Shown here: one piece after another, positions 1 to 11,203 of the stretch
Layout: each line of letters starts with the position of its first letter
Position numbering within the stretch: the first letter of the stretch is position 1
Source: Niebla homalea
Lineage: Eukaryota > Ascomycota > Lecanoromycetes > Lecanorales > Ramalinaceae
Direction: 5' to 3'
Assembly: GCA_019925105.1 (NCBI GenBank)
Contig: JAHGAU010000005.1
Coordinates: 434,001 to 498,000 of the forward strand
DNA: 64,000 bases
Notes under the pieces: generated by a model
What the model was told of the DNA's origin: nothing
Databases searched by the model: none
The model's input: the letters and a program-made list of their open reading frames with translations, nothing else
Position numbers and translations under genes: made by a program

Positions 1-1204
1 TCCGCCACATGTTCAAGGATAGCAAACATTGAGGGTCTCCTTGTAGTGGCCACAAGTGGTCTCCCGGTCAGGAAGGCAAAGAGGTTGCGCACTGTGATCA
101 AGGCCTCGACATCATCTTGGCTCAAATTGGATTGTCTGACATTGAGGTCGACTTGCAGTGGTTGAGGAAGGCACAGATGGATGGTCTTTCCTCGGGCTGG
201 TTCATCGAAGTAGTCTCGCATTGACCTGCCTCCTATTGAGCTGCTTCGATTAGACGCGGAGCCGTAGTGAGAGGCGGGCGGAGACGTTGGCATGTGCGGC
301 ATGTGCGGCATGAGATTTTGAGATCTTTCCGAGAAGGATCTTTGCTTGGTCTCACCCGAGGCGTGCCGGCTGGTACCATTAGGAGTGGGAAGAACGGTAT
401 GTGACTGGCCGTGCGCAGCTTTGACTAGCTTCCGGGATGAAGCAAAGCAAGAGGAATCCACGCGGAACGAGGGGCCAGGGGCTGATGGCAAATTGTGCAA
501 ATAGACGAGCGTATCTGCTTCATCGTCCCAAAGCTCATCGACCTAAGCTTTGTTAGCGACCTAAATGTTTCACCATGCCTCATCTTGCTCACACGTTGGA
601 AATTCATCAAGGGCGACGAGTCGTAGTGTATCTTCTCATGGGGTGTGAAGGTCCAGGCGCGTACGCCCTGCTGTTGGGTTTCTTGCGGCTCGCTTGCCTC
701 AGATATAGACTTTCCCGGCATCCAGCTGCGTCGCCTCTTTGCTTTGGTAGCTGCAACAGGGGTAAGAGGTCTGTAAACTGAGGGCGATGCTGCTCTGCTG
801 CCAGCGCTACTATTATCATGACTATCTTCAAGACCTCGACTTTCTGGTCTGCCCATTCGGCTCGACGGCCTGCTACCAGTGGGAGATTCGGGGCCGCGTG
901 GCAAAGGTCTGAGGATGGGGGGTTGTAGCAAGCCTGCATCATCTTCAAGAGTTGGAGGTAAATGTGTTGCGTTCAAGTATGGTGATTGTGTAGTCGGCGG
1001 TCCATTGTGATAGGATTGAATTGAATAGTTGGAAAGGACAGAAGCGCGCAGGTCGGGTAGGGATGAGTGGGGGATTGGTTGATGAGGGTTTGTATCGGTA
1101 GAGGAGCGATCGGAAAGGTTTGGAGATTGAGCTCGGAGATCGTTGATGCTAAGGTTTGTCACTTCACTGTTGAGCGAGGACATGGACACGATTCTTTTGG
1201 CCAT
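1..1204 (-). CDS. DUF8004-like fungal protein, 5' part (gene continues beyond left edge)
   Basis: The visible part is about 384 residues. Exon 1 is 593-1204; a 50-bp intron (543-592, GTGAGC...TTAG) is followed by exon 2, open to the window edge. The join gives NFQR-VDELWDDEADT and then PGPSFRVDSSCFASS. These blocks, with the later EALITVRNLFAFLTGRPLVA, match what I know of a large fungal family annotated DUF8004 (function unknown). The first 150 residues are Ser/Pro-rich and probably disordered, with a basic patch (KAKRRRSW) before the conserved part. The linker in exon 2 carries a short MPH repeat and a Ser-rich run. No signal peptide or membrane segment is visible. ATG 1202-1204 opens the frame; a nearby alternative ATG lies eight codons in. 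The family assignment rests on recalled motif similarity. Confidence 0.7.
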
Positions 1205-1992
1205 GTCGAAGTGTGTCGATGGATGTTATTTCGCATGAAGAAGGAAAAGTTTCATGCGAGAGTAAAGTTGGTCATAAGGCTGCTGCAGGGGGAATTGCTT
1301 GGCTGCAGGTAGATCACCGAGATCACTTCTTATTGTCCGACAGTATCCGATGCTTTTAAGATGCAACGACAGGATGTTTGAACTGGTCGAGTATGCCATG
1401 TGCAAAGTGGCTTAGAACCACAGCCTGAGAGAAGGATCTGCATCCTTCCAGGACAGCTTCATCTACTCGAGCTATTAGTGGAATTGATGATGTCGCGTTG
1501 GCATCACACATGGACTCATGGAAAAAGCACCGCCCTACAACACATGTGAAACAGCTACCCCGGACAAGGAGGAATCAAGAATGAGAGTGGATCCTCAAGC
1601 GAGCAAGCAATCAAGCAATCAAGCAAATCAGAGATGCAGACAAAGGAATCGTCACGGCGAAAGAATAAGCCGGAATTCCCCTCTCGGCTCACCGGCAACA
1701 GCCCACCCCCTGCCCTACGATGCTCTATCTTACTATTTTACTCCCCACCCAGCCCCTAATTATAGCCAGAGAATAAGATCTCCTCGATCACGGTTGCAAA
1801 ACGCATCTATTAGAATCACACTTACATGGCCGTTGGTGGGATAAGCCATGACAGCCAGTTGAATGTGGGACGAATACCTTGTCTTTCATCGTCTGGGAAG
1901 GCTTTATTGCAGTGTTTCGAAGTGAAATCATTTTGCCGACGATGCTTTAGTTAAAACCTTCTGTTAGACATCTGAAAGTTGGGTAGAATGGA
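1205..1992. other. intergenic, divergent promoters
   Basis: Upstream region shared by the divergently transcribed DUF8004-like gene and the aminotransferase gene. It holds a short AAGCAATCA repeat near 1608-1626. I see no convincing coding sequence or RNA gene. Confidence 0.5.
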
Positions 1993-3398
1993 ATGATGTC
2001 CCATGTTCAGAAACTCATCAACTTGGCAAAAGGCCACCCGAGTCCTGCCTTACTGCCAGTCAATCATGTCAGGGCCGCCTCCGTGACGGCCTTTTCAGAT
2101 CCCGGCATCTTCACCTCGGAATCTGGTCTGCTGTACGGACCGGACGACGGCTACCATCCGTTGAAGGAAAATATTGCATCATGGCTTTCACAATTCTACT
2201 ATTCAGGCAGCGCGCGGATAAGTGCTGACAGAGTCTGCGTCACTGGAGGCGCAAGCCAGAATTTAGCCTGCATCCTCCAGGTATTCTCTGATCCCGCCTA
2301 CACCACGAATGTGTGGATGGTCTCTCCCACCTACTTCCATGCCTCGAGAATCTTTGAGGACAACGGCTTCTATAAACGATTGAGGGCTATTCCAGAGGAT
2401 GAACAAGGTTTGGACATCGAATACTTGGAGAGCAATCTCCGCGCAAGCGAAGAACAAGCTGCGAGGCATGCACCTCTGACCGCGGTGAGTCATGCGCTGG
2501 CATGGGGGTTTCAGTATATGCTGATTGCCCTCCGAATTAGCCCTCTAAGCCCCCAAGACCTTGCAGCAAGATATACCGCCACCTGATCTACGCCGTCCCT
2601 ACATTTTCAAACCCGTCTTCCATGACCATGAGCCATTTGCGCTGGGCACAGCTTGTCAAAGTGGCTCGAAAGTACGACGCACTGGTTATTACAGACGATG
2701 TGTACGATCAGCTCTTGTGGTCGACAGATCGAGACGGACCTCCGACTCCAATAGGAACAGCCATTCTTCCGCGCATGGTGGACATGGATCGTGATCTTGA
2801 TGGCGGTCCTGAGAGGAAAGGGGCAGATGGGTTTGGGAATACCGTCAGCAACGGCAGCTTCAGCAAGATTGTGGGTCCAGGTTGCCGGACTGGATGGGCC
2901 GAGGGCACAGAACGATTTGCATGGGGGCTTTCGCAATGTGGATCCAGCAAGTCAGGAGGCGCACCATCACAATTGGTCGCCACATTCATGGCGCAAATGC
3001 TGCAGTCAGGCACACTTCAGGACCACATATCGCAAGTTCTACAGCCAGCGTATGCCCTGCGATACCGTCTTCTGATGTCGGCGATTGAGAAGCATCTCAT
3101 GCCTCTAGGGGTCGTACTTCCGCAAAACCCGCGCCAAGTCATGGGGGGCTATTTTGTTTGGTTGAGGCTTCCTGAGCCCCTGCTTGCCTCCGCACTTGTT
3201 GTTGCGGCTCAGCAGGACGAAAATTTGCTCATAGCTCCTGGGTCGGCATCTGCAGTCTGGGGCGACGAGGCTGCAGTGGATTTGAGTCACAATGTCAGAC
3301 TTTGCTTCTCATGGGAAGAGGAGGATGATCTCCTTGAGGGCATCCATCGCCTTGGGAGGGTCATTTTGAAAAAGCAGTCAGCTAGGCATCAAGAGTAG
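1993..3398 (+). CDS. PLP-dependent aminotransferase (class I/II, fold type I)
   Basis: Two exons, 1993-2484 and 2541-3398, with a 56-bp intron (GTGAGT...ATTAG), encode 449 residues. The join restores the block KIYRHLIYAVPTFSNPSS, the expected substrate/PLP-phosphate region. DDVYD (about residue 215) supplies the Asp/Tyr that contact the PLP ring, and Lys273 in NGSFSKIVGPG is the predicted Schiff-base lysine, followed by CRTGW. Overall it resembles the 2-aminoadipate/aromatic aminotransferase-like group that includes yeast YER152C; the amino-donor specificity cannot be read from sequence. There is no obvious N-terminal targeting signal, so a cytosolic enzyme is likely. A downstream acceptor (CTCTAAG, seven bases later) is an in-frame alternative. 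Start chosen at the first of two adjacent ATGs. Confidence 0.88.
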
Positions 3399-4393
3399 AA
3401 TTAGTCTTGAATGGTGTTTCGTTTCATCACGCAACCCCCAAAGTCAGGGGCTGAATTCTAATGGGCGTGATCAAAGCTGGCATGAGCCCTCACCCGGCGC
3501 TTTGACCTAGGACTGGAATTGTCAGCCACTCAACCCTGAAGATTTGGCTGAGCTCCGACTCCCGAGATCCCGCATTCCTAATTTTCTTGGCCCTTTGTTT
3601 CATGTCAACCTCCAGCCATTCATTATCTGTGATCTCGCGTCCTTCATCGCATTGCGAGATTGCGAGACTGGAGCCTCGAGGCAGCTTTGATCCTGCACTG
3701 TCGCTTTTCAGGAGTGACAATGTCTGGTGATGTCCAGCCTATCAAAGACTCAGGAGCCACTGCCTCCTGACATCTTATTTTTGCCCGATGCCTGTCTGGG
3801 CCAATCGTCACAACAGGTCATTTGAGCCACATTCATGAGATATTCATTCCACATGAGCCTCACACAAGCTCCAAATTGTGGCTCTCATGATCATGCAAAC
3901 ACGAGCAAAAATGTCTCTCATGACCGCGTCAAGGGACGCGATGGCGGTGCAATCAGATATATATCGGCCAAGCCCAATCCTGCAAGAGGAGGAGATGTTT
4001 CAGAAGGAGTCTTGTATAATACTGAAGCCTCGAAAATTGATTACAGTGGTGAAGCGCCTTGCAGAGGCCCCTGTTTCGTAAGTGCTCGACGACTACCAAC
4101 CAATGCCATATTAAGGGCCATCACATTTACAGTACACCGCGTCACCCGGCCAGGTGCTTCTTCTTCTTGACACTAGCACAATACTTTGTTTGCTACCTGT
4201 GGTCATTGTTATTGTTTCTTTCTTCTTCATTTCATCAACAAAGCCTTCCTTTCGACATTATCGAGATTTCTTTCATTGTCAAGCATAGCCTTGTCTTCAC
4301 CCCTCGATACTTCCAGCGCAGGTCGCTGACTCAATTGGCTTAAAGCCTTTCCATTCTTTCTTCAGTCTATCGAGCCGGACTATACTCATCATC
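3399..4393. other. intergenic
   Basis: 3' flank of the aminotransferase and promoter of the glucanase. A pyrimidine-rich tract (about 4150-4250) precedes the glucanase start. Short open frames here have no recognisable features. Confidence 0.5.
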
Positions 4394-6817
4394 ATGCTTG
4401 CCTTTACCTCACTGGCGACTTTCACCGTCCTCCGGCTCCTGGCCGTCACCGTGACACCCGCTTCGCTGGTCGAGGCTATACCCGCATCGACTCCATCGAA
4501 CACCGACGCTGCATCTTCGTCATCATCGTCATACTGGCTCGCCGACATCAAGCGACAGGGAAGTGTACCCTTTGGCGACTCCAATTTCAAGGTCTTTCGC
4601 AATGTAAAGGATTATGGCGCGAAGGGCGACGGCTCAACGGATGACACCGCCAGCATCAACCAAGCAATAGCCGACGGGAATCGGTGTGGGAAGGGCTGCG
4701 ACAGCAGTACCACAACTCCCGCCATCATTTACTTTCCCCCTGGAACATATAGTGTTTCTGCACCCATCGTGTCCTACTACTACAGTCAGCTGGTGGGTGA
4801 TGCCTTGTCATTGCCAACCATCAAAGGGTTGCCAAGCTTCAAAGGCATGGCGCTTATCGATGTTGACCCCTACGAAGACGGTGGAGCGAATTGGTATACC
4901 AACCAGAACAACTTCTACAGGCAGATTCGCAACTTCGTCATTGACCTGACCGCCATACCGCCCACCACCGCGTCTGCAGGTATCCACTGGCAAGTTGCCC
5001 AAGCCACCAGTCTACAGAACATCCGTTTTGAAATGGTCAAGGGAGGCACCGACAACAAGCAGCAGGGCATCTTCATGGACAACGGCTCGGGCGGCTTCAT
5101 GACCGATCTAGTCTTTAACGGAGGTAATTATGGCGCCTTTTTCGGGTCCCAGCAATTTACCACCAGGAATTTGACGTTCAATGGCTGCAACACTGCCGTC
5201 TTCATGAACTGGAATTGGCTCTGGAACTTGAAATCGTTGCAGGTCAATGATTGCAACACTGGCGTCAACATGTCAAACACGCCGACCAATCAGACAGTGG
5301 GCTCCGTCATCATCCAGGACAGCACCTTCAAGAATGTTGCAAATGGTGTCATAACCGCATTCAGCAAGCAACAAAATGTTCCCCCCACAGGTAATACCCT
5401 CATCATTGACAATTGCGACTTCACCAGCAGCTCGAATGCCGTCGTCGATTATGAGGGTGTCACCATCTTGAAAGGGGGCTCAAAGGTCGCGTCCTTCATC
5501 CAAGGCCATGGCTATACTACCGGGGATAACACTGCTGCTTCAGCATCAACCGCCACCTGCGCTTCGTCAGCTCCTACGGCTTCAAGCACCAACGTTCAAG
5601 GGACGATGAATGCTCCTCCAAAGCCTAGCTCACTTTTAACACAAGATGGTACAGTCTTTGAGAGGGCTAAGCCCCAGTATGAAACCGTCCAGTCAAGCTC
5701 CTTCATCAGCGTGAAATCAGCAGGAGCCAAAGGTGATGGTAGCACAGATGACACCAATGCTATCCAACAAGTCTTCAATAACGCAAAGGAGGGACAAATT
5801 GTTTATTTTGACCATGGGGCCTACATTATTACCCAAACCATCAAAGTCCCGAAAAACATCAAGATCACCGGCGAGATCTGGCCCATGATCATGGCTTCCG
5901 GTAATGCCTTTCAAGACATGAGCAAACCAACTCCAGTATTCCAAATTGGTCAGCCAGGTGACACAGGCGCGGTGGAGATGTCAGATCTGATCTTCGCGAC
6001 CAAAGGAAACGCCCCGGGAGCAATCTTGCTAGAATGGAACCTTGCCGCCACAGAGCCAGGAGCGAATGGACTATGGGACGTTCACTTCCGCATTGGAGGC
6101 ACCGCTGGCACGGATCTACAATCTGACAAATGCTCCAAGAACGACACATCAACGATCACTCCCCAGGGAGTCAGCAAATGCCAGGGAGCTTTCCTGCTTC
6201 TGCATGTGACCAGCAAAGGTTCCGTCTATGTCGAGAACGTTTGGGCATGGGTCGCTGACCACGAGCTGGACCGTCAAGACCACGATCAGGTTAATATATA
6301 CAATGGTCGCGGAGTCCTCATTGAAAGCGCTGAAGGTCCTGTCTGGATGTACGGAACGTCGAGCGAGCACTCGCAACTGTACAACTACCAGATCTTGAAC
6401 GCAAAGAACGTGTACATGGGCATCATCCAGACAGAGACTCCGTATATGAGCCCCAAGCCCACGGCTCTCAATGGGGGTTTCAAGCCCAACGATCAATACT
6501 CGGATCCCACGTTTGAGGACTGCAACACCGATGCATGCAGAGAGGCTTGGGGTCTTCGCGTCGTTGGATCAACGGACATTCAGGTCTACGGCGCGGGACT
6601 GTATTCCTTCTTCTCCAGCTACGACCAAACCTGCTTGGCCACCGAATCCTGCCAAGAGAACATGGTCGACATACAGTGCTCCTCAGACATTGTTCTGTAC
6701 GGGCTCAGCACCAAAGCTGCGACGAGCATGGTCAACGTGGATGGGAAGTCAGTGGTCCCGCAAAAGGACAATCGGTCAAACTTCTGTTCGACCATAGCGG
6801 TCTTTGAGGAGGTCTGA
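4394..6817 (+). CDS. secreted exo-beta-1,3-glucanase, glycoside hydrolase family 55
   Basis: Intronless, 807 residues. The N-terminus has a hydrophobic signal peptide (cleavage probably after about residue 28) and a dibasic KR at about residue 56 that could be a Kex2 pro-site. Two copies of the GH55/pectate-lyase-3 signature follow, near residue 73 (YGAKGDGSTDDT) and near 440 (GAKGDGSTDDTN), each starting one of the two right-handed beta-helix domains of the family; IYFPPGTYSVS follows the first. A Ser/Thr/Ala-rich linker (about 375-410) separates the domains. Family enzymes release glucose from the non-reducing end of beta-1,3-glucans (cell wall, laminarin). Length and domain order match intact members. 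Role in own-wall remodelling or in feeding on other fungi cannot be distinguished. Confidence 0.93.
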   Translation: MLAFTSLATFTVLRLLAVTVTPASLVEAIPASTPSNTDAASSSSSSYWLADIKRQGSVPFGDSNFKVFRNVKDYGAKGDGSTDDTASINQAIADGNRCGKGCDSSTTTPAIIYFPPGTYSVSAPIVSYYYSQLVGDALSLPTIKGLPSFKGMALIDVDPYEDGGANWYTNQNNFYRQIRNFVIDLTAIPPTTASAGIHWQVAQATSLQNIRFEMVKGGTDNKQQGIFMDNGSGGFMTDLVFNGGNYGAFFGSQQFTTRNLTFNGCNTAVFMNWNWLWNLKSLQVNDCNTGVNMSNTPTNQTVGSVIIQDSTFKNVANGVITAFSKQQNVPPTGNTLIIDNCDFTSSSNAVVDYEGVTILKGGSKVASFIQGHGYTTGDNTAASASTATCASSAPTASSTNVQGTMNAPPKPSSLLTQDGTVFERAKPQYETVQSSSFISVKSAGAKGDGSTDDTNAIQQVFNNAKEGQIVYFDHGAYIITQTIKVPKNIKITGEIWPMIMASGNAFQDMSKPTPVFQIGQPGDTGAVEMSDLIFATKGNAPGAILLEWNLAATEPGANGLWDVHFRIGGTAGTDLQSDKCSKNDTSTITPQGVSKCQGAFLLLHVTSKGSVYVENVWAWVADHELDRQDHDQVNIYNGRGVLIESAEGPVWMYGTSSEHSQLYNYQILNAKNVYMGIIQTETPYMSPKPTALNGGFKPNDQYSDPTFEDCNTDACREAWGLRVVGSTDIQVYGAGLYSFFSSYDQTCLATESCQENMVDIQCSSDIVLYGLSTKAATSMVNVDGKSVVPQKDNRSNFCSTIAVFEEV

Positions 6818-7611
6818 TTTGAGAAGGGGGAGCCAATGGTCAGGAACCGAGACTGTATTCTTCGTTCTTTGTACATAATTTCGAGATTGAGTTCAGATGA
6901 ATAAACCACGCTTTTTCTTTTTCTCCGATATTCTTTTCTCCCCTTTTTCCTCGTCCATCAGTTTCTCCCCTACATTGTCTCATTTCAAGAATCCGGCGCT
7001 CGGAACAGAACCAGGAAGCGGACAGAAGCAAGAAGAGGCAAACAAAGAAGGGCGGGAGAGAGCGGCGAACCAAGAAGGGCGGAGCGGCTCAGTGGACTTC
7101 ACGAGGCTCTCGGAACAAAGACAGGAGACGGATGTTAACGCACTTCTACATTCGAACATAGACCTCATTGCGCTAGAGTCTTCCCCACATCACATCGTCC
7201 AGCCAATGATGGCCCATGGAAGTAACCTAGGAAGACGCAGACAGAGACCCTGCATGCGAACGAGCCCGTGATTGACGTGCCAGTGCTCGTCATTTCTCAC
7301 TATGGACTCCGTGAGCCGATCTTGGGTGCACCACCTCTGAATGTGCCACATGCGTGAGGGGAATGATTGTGGGTGCATATCATGTATGCATTACGTGGTG
7401 ATCTATGGATGATGCGTGAAGGAAGACAAATTCTATCTGCAGGAAATACTTAGGTGTAGATACAGAAACTTAGGTCCGCGTGCGCTAATGATATTTCGAA
7501 CGCAACAGAACACTCTGAGCTTCGATGACACTTACGAGCATGTGCAGCAGCTGCGTGATGTAGGTTTGAGGAGTCATCGGTTCTGGTTGATATCAAGTTA
7601 TCTCCTCTGCG
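6818..7611. other. intergenic, convergent 3' flanks
   Basis: Lies between the convergent glucanase and RING genes. Purine-rich tract around 7010-7080. No gene seen. Confidence 0.5.
6900..6905 (+). promoter_or_regulatory. possible AATAAA polyadenylation signal
   Basis: Canonical AATAAA about 80 bp after the glucanase stop codon, followed by T-rich sequence. Fungal poly(A) signals are degenerate, so position is the main support. Confidence 0.35.
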
Positions 7612-8381
7612 TCAGTTTTGTCGTAGCTGGCGTCGTCGCTCTCTAGCAAGAGTACGTTCTCTGACACGAATCAGCCTCGTCCGGTTGCGTTGGCGCCTTT
7701 GCGCCTCGATCTGCGAAAGATTTGGGAGGTGGAGCGGATCGTTGGCGGCCAGCTCGGCACGGGATGTCGTCGTGGAGTTCCCATGTGATGATGCAGACAA
7801 CGGGTGAGGGCCCAACGTGTTCCAAATCTCTAGGAGGCCTACATACATATTCTCCTCCTCGGCAATCTCACCTCCTTCGAGTTCCTCGTCATCCGGCTCG
7901 GGCTCCTCGATCCTGTGGAAGGGCAGGTTTCGACATATGGGACAGCCGTGATCCCTATTGCGGACGTGCAACCACTGGGCAATGCAGACCGACCCGAACG
8001 CATGGCCGCAGGGAAGGGTCAGTGGGATCTCAGGCTGGGATCCCATGTTGTACTCTTCCTGGCAGATGCTGCATCTCGAGTCAGTGGCGTTGATGGCAGG
8101 TAGTGGTGTCCAGTTGGCCCCCTCCCCCAAGACTCCGACTGCTTGACGACCCTGGTCTGATGTGCGCTTTGGTGATTGGGCATTCATTAATTTGGCGAGC
8201 CGTTTCTTGAAACGGTCCAGAAGAGGCTCAGACAAGTCGTCAGCCTGGCCTGCAGAGATTTGGGAAAATGGAGCTAAAAGGGGATAGAAAAAGTATTGAT
8301 CTACGTGAGTCTGTGGACCATGTGCGGCGATTGCTGGCCTGTGTCGAGAAAACCTACACCTTTGTCCCGCATGAAGCTCAT
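7612..8381 (-). CDS. RING-finger protein, putative E3 ubiquitin ligase
   Basis: Proposed structure: a short first exon (8360-8381, MSFMRDK), a 59-bp intron (8301-8359, GTGTAG...CGTAG) and a main exon 7612-8300, giving 236 residues. The frame also stays open upstream of the intron but has no ATG there, which is why I prefer the spliced start. The RING lies in the middle: CSIC, then LPCGHAF, then C-I-x-x-W-L and CPIC. This is the RING-H2-type order, but the usual second histidine (position after CGHxF) is Gly, so one zinc ligand must come from elsewhere or is weak. An acidic stretch follows the RING (about 145-165) and the C-terminus is Arg/Gln-rich. No membrane segment. Substrates unknown. Confidence 0.72.
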
Positions 8382-9718
8382 TGCTACGACGGTATCTAAG
8401 CAATTAGTGTTGCTTCATCGTAACGTGTTTCTCTCATAACTTCTGGTCGCAAAGCTCGTCTTGTTTGCTCTTGATTTCGAGTCCCATATGCATTCAGCAT
8501 TGCTTATTGAAAAAACGTAGCTTTCCTGCTATGCCCACCTGTAATCATCATCTGGTGTTTTGTGCTTTTGTGAAGATCCCTCGAGCGACAGAGGCCGCTG
8601 GAAACCCACCCAAAAAGAAGAGAGATCACTTCAGTAGACTTTACCACCGTTTGGGAGGAACAACTCCTCCACGCTTTCCAGATCAAAGAGATAAGACGCA
8701 GGGGGAAACGAACGGCAGGTAGACCATCGACACAATCCAGAACAAAGCGCGGAGACGCTCACAAAAAAGCATGGCGCCGCGAAGGAGAATGAATAGTAAT
8801 AGAGAAGAGATACTGTGTCTTCTCTAATTACCGCATCCATTTTTTGACCCCAACAGCCTTGACCAGAATATACGATGGGAGATCGCTCGCCAGGAAAGCC
8901 GTTACGCTTAGGAACGCCACTCATGCTGTCAAGTCTGACCAAGTCAGTGGTTCTGCAGATTCACGATACATCGTGCCTAGTGTACTGATGGATTGGGTGC
9001 AAGTCGAATACAATAATCGACACAGACAAGGGAGAAGAGCTGATGACGGCAAGGAGAAGAATGAGAGGCGAGGCTAGAGGAGCTCCAGCCGGACAAACCG
9101 CCCAACCGGACAGTACAGATATTACGCACCTTGTGCTACAATTTTACGCGTGAAACGCCCTACCAGAGCATGCTGTTTAACAGTATGGCCTCGTTCGATA
9201 ATGCCGGATTCCCTAGGAAGGAACATTAAGAACGAAGCTCTGGGTACGCCTCTAGGGGTGGTCGCATGCGTATTTACAAGCTCGATGGTGTATTATTTGT
9301 ACTGTCCGGTTGGTACCTTTGGTGAGCTGGCAAGATTAGGCGGCTGACCCTAGAGAGACTATCCTAACCGACGATAAAGCATGGTTGCTGCTGTTACACA
9401 CGACTTCTTGTGCTTCAGTGCCACGGCTCTACTCCGTAACTGCGCAGAAAGTCCCAAGGGCGGCGACAGCGCTGTGATCTTTCGCACTGTCTTTTCTGCC
9501 ACCCAGGGGCTGTGTCCATCTTCAGCCTCCTTCGTTTCCAATTGATGGATGTCTCAGAGCATGGCTTAGCCTCGATAGGCTTACTCGAAGTTGGCCACTC
9601 TTCAGAACATAGATGGGCTTCTCGCCATGGAATGCTTCTCTCTCTGCCACCTCCACTTTGGCGTGCGACCTCTCTGCACTTCTCCTTCACCTTCTCATGA
9701 ATCGGTATTGCAGGCATC
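8382..9718. other. intergenic, no gene recognised
   Basis: About 1.3 kb with several overlapping short frames on both strands but none with a domain, signal peptide or consistent splice structure. Confidence 0.45.
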
Positions 9719-10589
9719 ATGATGCTTGTTCCACTGATCTATGCCTTCTATTTGGCCACAGTCGCTGTCGCCGACTATGCCTACGTCAACTGGACCTACT
9801 CTACCGGTCCTATCCGGCGGGACAACGCCTCCAATCTCACAGTGCACATAGGTGACACTGTGGACGCCTCCTGGACGTCAACATGGGTGGAGGGTCCAGA
9901 TCATGGTCCATGGATCGAAATGGACTGCGGGCCTGGCCCCCAGAACGGCACCTTCCCCTTCTCAATGACGGGTCTCAACCTCAATGGCTGGGGCCTCCCG
10001 ATGAGATGCCAATTCAGCATTGGATACGATTAGGCTGGCAATGCATCTGCAGGCTTCGTGTTGAATGAGCAGACTGAGGCTGCGGCCAAGACGTGGGGAC
10101 CCACAGCTCTTGCTGCTTCCGCTACTACAGCGCCAACGTCATCCCTGGCGGGAGCGGCCACTGCTACAACTACAACTCCAAGTTCTACTGCATCGGGTAA
10201 TGCGCCCATTGCTACACCATCAGCAACTTCTGCTGGTGGGAAAGGAGGAGGAGGAGGATTTGAGCCCTGGTGCTGCGGCCGGTGTCGATGTAGGCTGCAC
10301 GATCCTTGGCTTAGGACTGCTAGGGCTTTTGATATGGTTCATATGGAGATGGAGGAAGCGATGGGCTATTGCAGTGATTCGTCGCGGCGATTCCGGAGCA
10401 AAGGGAAAGCACCAGACAGATATGAACGAAGGAGAAAGAAGTGTTCCCTTTGCAAAGCCAGAGATGAGTGCAGAGCAGACCAGATATGAGATGCCGGAGG
10501 AGTATGCAATGCCAAAGGAGGTGGGAGGGAGGGCAAAACATTACGAGCTCCCCGATGCTGAGAGGCGGAGGGAGATGGAAGGGGGTTGA
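9719..10589 (+). pseudogene. broken gene for secreted/membrane-anchored surface protein
   Basis: Starts with a signal peptide (MMLVPLIYAFYLATVAVA) and a compact extracellular part ending CQFSIGYD. A TAG stop (10031-10033) then interrupts the frame, which continues as AGNASAGFVLNEQ, a Thr/Ser/Ala-rich stalk, and a glycine run. Between about 10240 and 10262 the frame must shift for the next feature to be read: SPGAAAGVDVGCTIL, a single membrane helix (LGLGLLGLLIWFIWRWRKR) and a charged cytoplasmic tail ending at 10589. This order (signal, ectodomain, Ser/Thr stalk, one helix, short tail) is a common fungal surface-protein design. One nonsense change and one frameshift imply inactivation. The TAG is what CAG would become by a C-to-T change. 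An intron covering the stop was considered, but flanking sequence reads as continuous protein. Confidence 0.6.
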
Positions 10590-11203
10590 TGGTAGATCAT
10601 TGGGAGGTAAAAAAGTCGACTCATCTAATTGATGATTTCAACTCCAGCTCTTAAAGCGTTGAGAAGTGAAGCCGAATCCAGCATGAGGCCGTCATTTGGC
10701 AACCCAGCGAGGGCCAGAGGAGACTGCATGAGGAAAATATTGGCCGGCTCGCATCTACAATCTTCGTCATTTTAGACGCATCCTTTAGTCCTTCACCCTT
10801 TCCTACCAGGTGTAGTTGAAGGGCGTTGAACTGACATCTAGGATGAATGAGAGAATGGCGGTACCCTCACGCTGCAGACTTAGCCCTCTTAGGAAGGAGG
10901 TTCCCCAGTCGGTAAGGCTGAAAAGCAATTGAGACTTATCGCTCCGGAATATTTGAAAAGCTACGAGTATCTGGAGAGGAATTGCAAGCCTTGTGATACA
11001 GCTGTTGAGGCACTTTCCCAGTAACATATCGCGGACACTGAAGCTGAGCTATCCTGATAAAAGTGCGATTCGGTAGAGAAAGCTTCATCGTGTCTTGAGG
11101 ATTTCAGAACACAGGCTCCTCCCAAAGAAAAGCGACTTCTGATCGATAGCGAGATCTACTTGGGTGTAGACTTTGCAGAAAAGTCTCAGCTGCAATCGGC
11201 ATC
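10590..11203. other. intergenic
   Basis: Between the broken surface-protein gene and the first HET gene. No coding or RNA gene seen. Confidence 0.5.
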
